DNA of 64,000 bases from Paraburkholderia rhizosphaerae (GTDB lineage Bacteria > Pseudomonadota > Gammaproteobacteria > Burkholderiales > Burkholderiaceae), in assembly GCF_004366595.1 (NCBI RefSeq), contig NZ_SORE01000029.1, positions 1 to 64,000 on the forward strand, given 5' to 3'. Positions within the stretch are counted from its first letter, which is position 1, and each line of letters starts with the position of its first letter. Under the pieces are notes generated by a model. The model was not told where the DNA came from. It saw only the letters and a program-made list of their open reading frames with translations, and did no database searches. Position numbers and translations under genes: made by a program. Shown here one piece after another: positions 1 to 6,629 of this stretch.

Positions 1-60
1 GCCTGAGACGCCACCGTGCGTTTCTTCTTCATTGGCATATCCATGATTTTTATCGCTCAT
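1..60 (-). CDS. Possible N-terminus of an unknown minus-strand gene, cut by the window edge
   Basis: An ATG at 60 reading left opens a 20-codon frame (MSDKNHGYANEE...) that stays open to the edge. A GAGG ribosome binding site lies 6 nt upstream of it. The peptide is acidic and not recognised. The frame is too short to judge, and it diverges from the toxin frame that starts at 59, so only one of the two starts may be genuine. Confidence 0.3.
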   Translation of the reverse strand, partial: MSDKNHGYANEEETHGGVSG

Positions 61-454
61 GATATGCCTCGCCCACGAAATCACGGATAGGTCCATCTTT
101 CCCATACGGTGGGCTAACGTAGCGTTTGACGCTGGTACGTCTATCTTTGGAAAAGGTGGAACCCGCTGCAAAGCTAACAACGAAGTTCTGGTTTCGACGT
201 ACGAAACCAAGATACTGGGGCAAATGAAAAATCGAGGATGGACGCAGGAAAGTGTCGAACAAACTATTCAACACCCAGTGCGCGTTGTTCGAGTACGTGA
301 CATCCGATGGAAGAAAGACAGATCCGGAAGACGCGACGACCCTGCGACCGCATATGTTCGCGACGACGGACACTACGTCGTTAGAAACGACATTGACGGA
401 ACAATCGTTCAAGTGTCCGATCGCGCGAAGGCTGAATGGAAACCACCGTACTAA
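59..454 (+). CDS. Colicin E5-like tRNase toxin module (orphan CDI/Rhs C-terminal domain)
   Basis: Residues about 51-131 align by eye with the colicin E5 ribonuclease domain: GQM at 54-56, RGWT at 59-62, DPATAY at 94-99, YVVRND at 106-111, QVSDR at 118-122 and a closing Trp. Colicin E5 cuts the anticodons of tRNAs for Tyr, His, Asn and Asp. In Burkholderia the same fold occurs as the C-terminal toxin of contact-dependent inhibition proteins. Here only about 50 unrelated residues precede the domain, with no translocation or pretoxin region, so this is probably an orphan toxin tip left by module exchange. The ATG at 59 is simply the first in frame and lacks a clear ribosome binding site. The immunity candidate starts 7 nt after the stop. 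Confidence 0.72.
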   Translation: MICLAHEITDRSIFPIRWANVAFDAGTSIFGKGGTRCKANNEVLVSTYETKILGQMKNRGWTQESVEQTIQHPVRVVRVRDIRWKKDRSGRRDDPATAYVRDDGHYVVRNDIDGTIVQVSDRAKAEWKPPY

Positions 455-461
455 AGTAACC

Positions 462-818
462 ATGATCAACGAGTGTGAAATCTATAAGCATTACCTCGCT
501 CGCGCGGTGACTGCCGATGGCGGTGAGACCTACTTGCACGCTTACGACGCGCCTAACTTCATTGCAGATTGCGAAACGTGGAACATTGCAATACTTGGCT
601 TCGATACTTTTTGGATCGACGAGACAGGCATTCTGCCGTTCCTGGACGGCATAGCCGACTTTTCCCCGCGAGAAAAAGAGCCTTGGGCAGAGTACCGATC
701 AACATGCAATCGCTTGTCGGCTGAGATCGTCAACCAACTCATCGAAGAAAAGGGCCGGGAGAAAACGTACTTTTCCTTCGTCCTTTTGGACGAGACGGAA
801 TATGAAAAACTCCCTTGA
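462..818 (+). CDS. Putative immunity protein for the E5-like toxin
   Basis: A 118-residue acidic cytoplasmic protein with no signal peptide or membrane segment. I start it at the ATG at 462, 7 nt after the toxin stop; the longer open frame upstream only shadows the toxin gene. It is rich in Asp, Glu and Trp (DCETWNIAILGFDTFWIDE), as expected for a protein that covers a basic RNase active site. The function is inferred from position: polymorphic toxins are almost always followed by their cognate immunity gene. I do not recognise a named immunity family. Its end overlaps the next gene by 17 nt, suggesting translational coupling. Confidence 0.6.
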   Translation: MINECEIYKHYLARAVTADGGETYLHAYDAPNFIADCETWNIAILGFDTFWIDETGILPFLDGIADFSPREKEPWAEYRSTCNRLSAEIVNQLIEEKGREKTYFSFVLLDETEYEKLP

Positions 819-1029
819 GATAGTGTGGTCATCCGCGATGGACGAATACGAAAATCTAACCCTCGAAATTCTGCTAGACGGCTATCCCGTAGTCCGGGTG
901 AATGAAGAGCGCGGTCGGGATAACCTTGAAGCAGAACTCGGTGGTCCAGAACTGGACGGCCGAATGGCTCGGAAAGTATCGCTCGATGATCTCATCGACA
1001 TCCGAAAGACGATGACCACTGGGAAATAG
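802..1029 (+). CDS. Small companion protein of the immunity array, copy 1
   Basis: This 75-residue protein carries the core LTLEILLDGYPVVRVNEE followed by RGRDNLEAELGG and MARKVSL. It is nearly identical to the protein at 1950-2186, and a decayed third copy lies around 1150-1250. It starts with ATG inside the end of the immunity gene. Each copy follows a larger immunity-like gene, so it behaves as a companion unit that moves with them. No signal peptide is visible, so it is not the lipoprotein BcpO of bcpAIOB loci. Function unknown. Confidence 0.6.
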   Translation: MKNSLEIVWSSAMDEYENLTLEILLDGYPVVRVNEERGRDNLEAELGGPELDGRMARKVSLDDLIDIRKTMTTGK

Positions 1030-1037
1030 ACCTTTCC

Positions 1038-1148
1038 TGCGAGCGCGACTACGTCGCGAACTCGATCGGACGGTGAATTTTATAAAAGACATCGACTACT
1101 ACACCATGTTCTACACGAGCGAGTATCCGTTCTTTCCGCTCTCGCGAT
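1038..1148 (+). pseudogene. Decayed fragment of the 173-residue immunity-like gene
   Basis: Translated in broken frames, this stretch gives ERDYVANS..VNFIKDIDYYTMFYTSEYPFFPLS. That matches the central part of the intact protein at 1405-1926 (REYFNELYSSVNFIEHVDYAMGYTNEYAFFPLS). Both ends of the gene are missing. It is the first remnant of a degraded copy of the three-gene unit seen intact at 1405-2660. Confidence 0.55.
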
Positions 1149-1149
1149 C

Positions 1150-1310
1150 TTGAACCAGGCGGCCGAACGGCTCGCAAAGTGTCTGTGGATCCACTCATAG
1201 ACGCGCTCATCGACATCCGGAAAACAATGACCTCGGAAAAACAGGCCATCGCAAAAACGAGGACTTGTCGACCACTTGCGCAACATAAGCGCGTACGGCT
1301 CATAGGGAAC
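1150..1310 (+). pseudogene. Decayed fragments of the companion gene and of the start of the 153-residue gene
   Basis: Around 1150-1252 the DNA matches the 3' end of the 75-78 residue companion gene (ARKVSVDPLIDALIDIRKTMT). At about 1253-1310 it matches the first 50 bases of the gene at 2199 (RTCRPLAQH). The order is the same as in the intact downstream unit, so this is the tail of one degenerate tandem duplicate. The remaining bases to 1404 show no recognisable gene. Confidence 0.55.
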
Positions 1311-1404
1311 CTTGTGAACACCCGATCGATACGAACCCGCACTTCTGACTTTCGCCGGGGAACCGGCCCAACCCACGTCAAAATTCGTCTTAAGTGAGCA
1401 TGCA

Positions 1405-1926
1405 ATGGCAATCGTCCGAGACTATCAAACGTTCGATCAGTTACAACGGATCTCCGATCAAATCGCGAACTGGAAAATTCACGACGCCCGTCGATATGGC
1501 GAAAAGGTCGAGTACGGTGACTGGCTGGAATTCCGAGTCGCCGGCTTTATAGATTTTGTCAACGCGTTGTCGCATGAAAACGGTGATTCCGAATACTATT
1601 TCGTCGACGTCCGGGCGCTGGCTCGCGACGACTTCATCCCGACTGCTGGAGACTTCCCCGCGATGAAGCTCGATACTCGCGTCAATGAGCGCGAGTATTT
1701 CAACGAACTCTACAGCTCCGTCAACTTCATCGAACACGTCGACTACGCGATGGGCTACACGAACGAGTATGCGTTCTTCCCGCTGTCGATGAACTGGCAC
1801 ATCTATGGACTCTACGATATTGAACTCGCTCGCATTCAGAGCCGGGCGTCATTCCCTGCGACGCCGTTCCCGCACGATTTCATTCCTCCGGACGAAGCGC
1901 ACCGACTCATTCGGCTTCTTGATTAA
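1405..1926 (+). CDS. Immunity-like hypothetical protein (173 aa)
   Basis: An acidic soluble protein rich in Tyr, Phe and Asp, with no signal peptide. I do not recognise the family. It is probably an immunity protein because it lies in a toxin-immunity array, has a truncated duplicate upstream (1038-1148), and is followed by the same small companion gene that follows the E5 immunity gene. No toxin partner is next to it, so it may protect against a toxin delivered by a sister strain. The ATG at 1405 is the only good start in frame. Confidence 0.5.
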   Translation: MAIVRDYQTFDQLQRISDQIANWKIHDARRYGEKVEYGDWLEFRVAGFIDFVNALSHENGDSEYYFVDVRALARDDFIPTAGDFPAMKLDTRVNEREYFNELYSSVNFIEHVDYAMGYTNEYAFFPLSMNWHIYGLYDIELARIQSRASFPATPFPHDFIPPDEAHRLIRLLD

Positions 1927-1949
1927 CGAAGGCATCACCGGACACGGAC

Positions 1950-2186
1950 TTGGACAAACTTGAAATCGTGTGGTCATCCGCAATGCACGAATACGAAAAG
2001 CTCACGCTCGAAATTCTGCTGGACGGATACCCTGTGGTCCGCGTGAACGAAGAGCGCGGACGCGACAATCTTGAAGCAGAACTCGGTGGGCCGGAACGCA
2101 ATGGTCGGATGGCTCGCAAGGTGTCTCTAGATCAACTGATCGAAGCACTCGTCGACATCCGGAAAACAATGACCCTCAAAAAATAG
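1950..2186 (+). CDS. Small companion protein of the immunity array, copy 2
   Basis: This 78-residue paralogue of the protein at 802-1029 shares IVWSSAM, LTLEILLDGYPVVRVNEERG, DNLEAELGGPE and a C-terminal DIRKTMT. It is three residues longer because of an insertion before DIRKTM. The start is probably TTG at 1950, since the homologous N-terminus (KLEIVWSS) lies there; ATG at 1983 would delete it. It sits 23 nt after the 173-residue gene and 12 nt before the next, so the three are probably co-transcribed. Confidence 0.58.
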   Translation: MDKLEIVWSSAMHEYEKLTLEILLDGYPVVRVNEERGRDNLEAELGGPERNGRMARKVSLDQLIEALVDIRKTMTLKK

Positions 2187-2198
2187 GCCTTCGCGAAA

Positions 2199-2660
2199 AT
2201 GAGGACTTGCCGACCACTTGCGCAACATGAACACGCACTGCTCCGTTTCGTGATCTCGACGAACGCGCAGCTTTATCCCCGGCTCGCTGATCGATGGCTC
2301 GCCCAGGTCGATTCATGCAGCGTATTCGAAATCGACTCTCCCTACTTTCTCGCCATATGCCATGACGAAGCGACGGAAAGCAGTGGTTGCGATGCGTACA
2401 CGCTGAGACGCGAATTTGTCGGCATCGACGAAGGAGTTGCGGTGCTTGTGTACGTCCAGATCATGAAAACACCTACCAACGATCTGATCGATATCTTCTC
2501 CGTCGATCGTCTGGACGGACAATCGCTCAAGCAGTATCCAAGACCAGGGCCCGAATTGATGATCATGGAACTCGGCAAAAGAATCGGCGGCGCCGATTGG
2601 CGTAGTGTCTACAAGGAGTCGGAATTTCCCTTTGGCGACCAGGCAGATAAGCAAACCTAA
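2199..2660 (+). CDS. Immunity-like hypothetical protein (153 aa, possibly DUF6984-type)
   Basis: A soluble acidic protein that begins RTCRPLAQHEHALLRFV, a pattern like the start of DUF6984 proteins, which often accompany polymorphic toxins; I hold that link weakly. No signal peptide or membrane segment. The first 50 bases of the gene are repeated in the decayed unit at about 1253-1310. It is the last gene of the array and converges with the LysR gene, overlapping its end by 4 nt. Base composition and codon use look less GC-rich than the genes that follow. Confidence 0.45.
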   Translation: MRTCRPLAQHEHALLRFVISTNAQLYPRLADRWLAQVDSCSVFEIDSPYFLAICHDEATESSGCDAYTLRREFVGIDEGVAVLVYVQIMKTPTNDLIDIFSVDRLDGQSLKQYPRPGPELMIMELGKRIGGADWRSVYKESEFPFGDQADKQT

Positions 2661-3544
2661 AGCCTCACCCTCCCCTGAATAAAATCCAGAAAACACTTCA
2701 CCCGCCCCGCAAGCGAAGCGCTCTGGTAATACACCGCATGAATCGGCTGCCGCCGATCCAGCAGCGCATTGTCCAGCACCGCGACCAGCCTCCCTTCCCG
2801 CACATCCGCAGCAATCATAAAATCCGCGAGACACGCGATCCCCCACCCTTCAAGCGCAAGCTTACGCAACGTCTCCCCGCTCGACGCCGCAATCCCCGGC
2901 TCGATCTTCAATGAATCCCGCTCGCCATCCGGCAACGGCCAACGGTTCAGAAATTCCGGCGCAGTGAACCCGATCAACCGATGCTCACCCAACGCATCCA
3001 CCGTTTTCGGCGCGCCCCGCTCCGCCACATAACCCGGACTCGCAACGATCCGCAACTTGCTGCTGCCCAACGCGCGCGCATGTAGCGTCGAGTCCTGCAG
3101 CTCGCCAATGCGGATTGCGATATCCACCCGCTGCTTCAACAGATCAACCGTCCGCTCGTTACTCGTCAACTCAAGCGAGATATCCGGATACATCGCCGAA
3201 AACGCCTTCATATGCGGCGCAATGCAATGCAGCATGAACGGCGACGCCGCGTCCACCCGCAGCCGCCCCGATGGCCGCTTGCGACGTCGCGCAACCGATT
3301 CCTCCGCCTCCTCCATCGCATCGAGTATCGCGCGCGCCTTCACGAGGTACAGTTCCCCTTCCTCGGTCAATTGCAGCCGCCGTGTCGTGCGCCGCACCAG
3401 CGCCGTATCCAGCTTCTTCTCCAGCCGCGATAGCGCGCGGCTCACGCCGGACACCGTCTGCTGCAGCTTCTCCGCGGCCGCCGTGATCGACCCGCTGTCG
3501 ATCACCGTCACGAACACCAGCAATTCATCGGTCGAAGTCTTCAT
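2657..3544 (-). CDS. LysR-family transcriptional regulator
   Basis: About 295 residues, normal for the family. An N-terminal winged helix-turn-helix (SGSITAAAEKLQQTVSGVSRALSRLEKKL, about 15-45) is followed by a two-lobe effector-binding domain ending at a short WGIACLADF segment. I start it at ATG 3544; the longer TTG at 3556 lies inside a perfect palindrome that is more likely the operator. It is divergent from the epimerase gene at 3649, so it probably regulates that gene and itself. The ligand is unknown. Confidence 0.85.
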   Translation of the reverse strand: MKTSTDELLVFVTVIDSGSITAAAEKLQQTVSGVSRALSRLEKKLDTALVRRTTRRLQLTEEGELYLVKARAILDAMEEAEESVARRRKRPSGRLRVDAASPFMLHCIAPHMKAFSAMYPDISLELTSNERTVDLLKQRVDIAIRIGELQDSTLHARALGSSKLRIVASPGYVAERGAPKTVDALGEHRLIGFTAPEFLNRWPLPDGERDSLKIEPGIAASSGETLRKLALEGWGIACLADFMIAADVREGRLVAVLDNALLDRRQPIHAVYYQSASLAGRVKCFLDFIQGRVRL

Positions 3545-3552
3545 TGTTGATT

Positions 3553-3572
3553 TCAAATCAAGTTTGATTTGA
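3553..3572. promoter_or_regulatory. Perfect palindrome, probable LysR operator
   Basis: Arms TCAAATCAA and TTGATTTGA are separated by GT, and the first and last bases give a T-N-A type LysR box. It lies between the divergent LysR and epimerase genes, just upstream of the LysR ATG. Confidence 0.55.
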
Positions 3573-3648
3573 GACTAACACGCTTTTTGCGAGAATCGCC
3601 GCGCCCCATACTGTGCTCATACCGTCTTTCCCTTTACTGGAGAACGTC

Positions 3649-4563
3649 TTGAACATCTTTATCACTGGCGCAAGCGGCTTTATTGGCGGCTCCATCGCCG
3701 CAGGCCTCGTCCGCGCGGGTCATCGCGTAACCGGCCTGATCCGCAAACCCGAACAGGCGTCCGAGCTCGAACGCCTCGGCATCGTCCCGGTCATCGGTTC
3801 ACTCGACGATCGCGCGCTGCTGATCGCACAAGCGCAGGCCGCCGACGCGGTGATCAACGCCGCAAGCAGCGACCATCGCGGCGCCGTCGAAGCATTGATC
3901 GAAGGCCTCGCCGGTTCGAACAAGCCGTTCCTGCATACCAGCGGCTCGAGCATCGTCGGCGACGCGTCGGGCGGCGAAGCCGGCGCGGCTGCGATCTACC
4001 ACGAAGACAAGCTGCCGGAACCGACCGCGGACAAAGCCGCACGCGTCGCGATCGATCGCCTCGTGCTCGACGCCGCGCAACGCGGCATCCGCTCCGCCGT
4101 GCTGTGCAATACGCTGATCTATGGTCACGGCGCGGTCAAAGGCAGCGCAAGCGTGCAGCTGCCGCGCCTGGTCCGGCAGGCGCAAAAAAGCGGCGTCGTG
4201 CGGCACGTCGGCAGCGGCGGCAATATCTGGTCGAACGTGCATATCGACGATGTCGTCGATCTTTATCGTCTCGCGCTCGATAAAACGCCTGCCGATACGT
4301 TCTATTTCGTTGAAAGCGGCGAAGCGTCGTTCCACGATATGAGCAAAGCGATCGCCGATGCGCTCGGCCTCGGCGCGCCGCAAGACTGGCCGCTCGAAGA
4401 CGCGAAGCACGAATGGGGCTATGAAATGGCGTCGTACGGCCTCGGTTCGAACAGCCGCGTGCGCGGCACCCGCGCGCGTGAACTGCTTGGCTGGAAGCCG
4501 CGGCGCACGTCGGTGCTCGACTGGATCAGGCGCGACATGATGCAGTCGGAATCGCCTGTATAA
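3649..4563 (+). CDS. NAD-dependent epimerase/dehydratase family protein
   Basis: An atypical short-chain dehydrogenase of about 304 residues. The Rossmann glycine motif GASGFIGG is at residues 6-13. Later signals are HTSGSS, a substrate-loop region and NVHIDDVVDLY, typical of the NmrA/epimerase group. I start it at TTG 3649, which has a GGAG site 6 nt upstream and puts the nucleotide-binding strand at the N-terminus; the ATG at 3613 would add twelve unlikely residues. The substrate cannot be told from sequence. It is divergent from the LysR gene and probably its target. Confidence 0.82.
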   Translation: MNIFITGASGFIGGSIAAGLVRAGHRVTGLIRKPEQASELERLGIVPVIGSLDDRALLIAQAQAADAVINAASSDHRGAVEALIEGLAGSNKPFLHTSGSSIVGDASGGEAGAAAIYHEDKLPEPTADKAARVAIDRLVLDAAQRGIRSAVLCNTLIYGHGAVKGSASVQLPRLVRQAQKSGVVRHVGSGGNIWSNVHIDDVVDLYRLALDKTPADTFYFVESGEASFHDMSKAIADALGLGAPQDWPLEDAKHEWGYEMASYGLGSNSRVRGTRARELLGWKPRRTSVLDWIRRDMMQSESPV

Positions 4564-4661
4564 CAGCTTACGTCGCATCCGCGCGACGCGTTGCTGATTC
4601 GTAAGGTCACCTCGATAGAATCCTGATCAATCGATTCTCCCGGGCGGGCCCCGATTAGCCA

Positions 4662-4844
4662 ATGCTGCTCGCGCTTAACTTCGACTGGCTGACCAATCTG
4701 CTTGCGATTCTCTTTCTCGTCGCTTGTCTTTACGACATGCGCTACGACGAGTATGGGACGCTCACGCTCGCGGCCGCCGCGATGGGCCTGATCGTGATGG
4801 CCATCCATCTGTTTCTGCGGCCCGCTTTCGAAATGTCGTTATAG
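4662..4844 (+). CDS. Small inner-membrane protein (60 aa)
   Basis: Two hydrophobic segments (about residues 10-24 and 34-53) flank a short charged turn, DMRYDEYG, giving a hairpin membrane protein. No family is recognised and no strong ribosome binding site is visible. Codon use is like the neighbours. It is convergent with the DUF899 gene. Confidence 0.4.
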   Translation: MLLALNFDWLTNLLAILFLVACLYDMRYDEYGTLTLAAAAMGLIVMAIHLFLRPAFEMSL

Positions 4845-4887
4845 CGTGGCGGCGCTTCACTGCGCCGCCGCGCCCGCGTTTCGGCAT

Positions 4888-5625
4888 TCAGTGGCAACCA
4901 CCATCCACACTGTGGTGCTCAGGCTGTTCGTCGTAACGGTCATGATGACGCATCCAGTCCATCATGCCGTGCGTTTCGTCGCGCCCCTTCGGCGTCAGGT
5001 CCAGCCAGGTGTAAGTGCCGATCATCGGTTCGCCACCTCGGCCATACGACGAGTACGTGTGGAAAATATCGCCGGTTTCGTCTTTATAGAACACACTCAT
5101 ACCCGGCAATTCGTCCATCTCCGAGTCGATTGTCGTGAAGTTATAAAACAGCTTGCCTTTCGCCCGTTGTTCAGGCGTAAACGACACGAAGTAGTCGTAG
5201 TTGAAATCGCTGCCCAATGACGATACCCAGCGAAACTTCCATCCCATCCGCTTTTTGAATGCATCGATCTTCTCGAGCGGCGCACGCGATACAGCCACAT
5301 ACGCGACGTCCCGCTGCGCAAGATGCACGAGCGCACCGTCGACATGATCGGAAAGGAATGAGCAGCCGGGGCAACCCTCCGCCCAATCGGGTCCCATCAT
5401 GAAGTGGTAAACAATCAACTGGCTGCGTCCGTCGAACAGATCGGAGAGCGTTTTGCGCCCTTGCGCAGTATCGAACGTATAGGTCTTGTCGACCTTGACC
5501 CACGGCAATTCGCGCCGTTTCCTGCTGAGCGCGTCGCGTGCGTGGGTCAACGCCTTCTCTTCCGCCAGATGCGCGCGATGCGCGGCTAACCACTCTTCCT
5601 GCGAAACGATCTTATGCGGTTCCAT
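4888..5625 (-). CDS. DUF899 (thioredoxin-like) family protein
   Basis: A soluble protein of about 245 residues. It has the family signature WVKVDKTYTFDT, then LIVYHFMMGPDW and CPGCSF in a thioredoxin-like fold, then DFNYDYFVSF and a C-terminal LDLTPKGRDE. DUF899 proteins are thought to be redox-related but have no established reaction. I start it at ATG 5625, which has a GGAGG site just upstream; ATG 5637 lies ahead of that site. Upstream are the SRPBCC and ArsR genes on the same strand, and DUF899 and SRPBCC genes often occur together. Confidence 0.85.
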   Translation of the reverse strand: MEPHKIVSQEEWLAAHRAHLAEEKALTHARDALSRKRRELPWVKVDKTYTFDTAQGRKTLSDLFDGRSQLIVYHFMMGPDWAEGCPGCSFLSDHVDGALVHLAQRDVAYVAVSRAPLEKIDAFKKRMGWKFRWVSSLGSDFNYDYFVSFTPEQRAKGKLFYNFTTIDSEMDELPGMSVFYKDETGDIFHTYSSYGRGGEPMIGTYTWLDLTPKGRDETHGMMDWMRHHDRYDEQPEHHSVDGGCH

Positions 5626-5710
5626 CTGCTCCTCCATCGGAACGCGGCATACGCCGCTGTGTGAAATTCACCCGGCTCCTGTCGAGTAGCTTGCATGCAT
5701 GTGATCCATA

Positions 5711-6139
5711 TCACGCGAAGTACTGTTCGAGCACATCGAGCGCGCTGCTCCAGCCGCCGTGATGACTGTCGCGCGCCGCCTCGTCGAAGAACTGTTCATG
5801 TTTGAGCGTCAGCAGCGTGCCGTTGCCGTCGGGCCGTAAAGTCAATGTGACGAGCGACTCATGTTCCGGCGTGCCGCTCCACGCCCACGTGTACACCAGC
5901 TTCGCGTGCGGCTCGACTTCGCGAAACGTGCCGCTCACTTCGGGCTCTTCGCCTTCGGTCGTGCGCAACGCGATCCGGAAGCGCCCACCGACCTTCACGT
6001 CCATTTCCGCGAGCAATACGTTGCATCCATACGGGTGCATCCACTTCACGATATGCGCCGGCTCCGTCCACGCGGCGTAGACTTTCGCGGGCGCCGCGTT
6101 GATCCGGCGTTGGAGCGTAACGGCGGGTTGGTCGGCCAT
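5711..6139 (-). CDS. SRPBCC (AHSA1/START-like) family protein
   Basis: A 142-residue protein with the AHSA1 pattern: RRINAAPAKVYAAWTEPAHIVKWM at the N-terminus, GGRFRIAL in the middle and a C-terminal helix GGWSSALDVLEQYF. These form a helix-grip cavity for hydrophobic ligands. No ligand is predictable. The start at 6139 lies 94 nt inside the ArsR gene in another frame. ArsR-SRPBCC pairs on one transcript are very common, and the two are likely co-regulated by the ArsR protein. Confidence 0.85.
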   Translation of the reverse strand: MADQPAVTLQRRINAAPAKVYAAWTEPAHIVKWMHPYGCNVLLAEMDVKVGGRFRIALRTTEGEEPEVSGTFREVEPHAKLVYTWAWSGTPEHESLVTLTLRPDGNGTLLTLKHEQFFDEAARDSHHGGWSSALDVLEQYFA

Positions 6140-6468
6140 GAACTGTCCTCCACGTAGGCGGCGAGTTGCTCGAGCTGTTCGGACCAGAAGCGCTGGTATC
6201 GGCTTAGCCACTGCATCGCATCTTCCATCGGCCCCGCCGTCAGCCGGCACGCAACGCTGCGGCCGGTCTTGGTGCGCGCGATGAGACCGGCATCCGACAA
6301 TACGTCGAGATGCTTCATCACCGCCGGTAACGACATCGCGAACGGCTGCGCGAGTTCACTGACCGTGAGGTCGTGCTGGCTCGACAGCCGCGCGAGCAGC
6401 GCGCGCCGCGTCGGATCGGCAAGCGCCGCAAAGGTGCGATCGAGCATCGGTTCGTCAAACTTAACCAT
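6046..6468 (-). CDS. ArsR-family transcriptional regulator
   Basis: About 140 residues. A winged helix-turn-helix occupies residues 8-90 (FAALADPTRRALLARL, LTVSELAQPFAMSLPAVMKHLDVLSDAGLI). No metal-binding cysteine pair is present, so this is the non-metal ArsR group paired with SRPBCC proteins. The ATG at 6468 overlaps a palindrome, consistent with autorepression. The basic C-terminal tail (about 30 residues) is encoded over the start of the SRPBCC gene and may be poorly conserved. Confidence 0.85.
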   Translation of the reverse strand: MVKFDEPMLDRTFAALADPTRRALLARLSSQHDLTVSELAQPFAMSLPAVMKHLDVLSDAGLIARTKTGRSVACRLTAGPMEDAMQWLSRYQRFWSEQLEQLAAYVEDSSWPTNPPLRSNAGSTRRPRKSTPRGRSRRIS

Positions 6469-6478
6469 GAGGTTAAGT
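6459..6478. promoter_or_regulatory. Perfect palindrome over the ArsR start codon
   Basis: Arms ACTTAACC and GGTTAAGT are separated by ATGA. The ArsR ATG lies in the left arm and spacer. The size and placement suit an autoregulatory ArsR operator; binding is inferred, not shown. Confidence 0.55.
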
Positions 6479-6629
6479 ATAGAAACGCATTGATCGATGT
6501 CAAGGGTGGGCTTCGGGGCCCGTCGCTGAGCTCTGGAGCATTGCGCATGCCCACTGATGGCGCTTTGAAATGAAGCGCGGTGCTGTTTCAGGAGTTGTTC
6601 CGATACCGCGCGCATAAAACAGCGGGCCG

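Noticed and set aside
2313..2846. 177-codon minus-strand frame across the immunity/LysR junction
   Set aside because: It runs antisense to the 2199-2660 gene and out of frame with the LysR gene, and has no homology I recognise.
5859..6157. Alternative frames within the SRPBCC gene
   Set aside because: They are shadows; only the frame starting at 6139 gives the SRPBCC fold signature.
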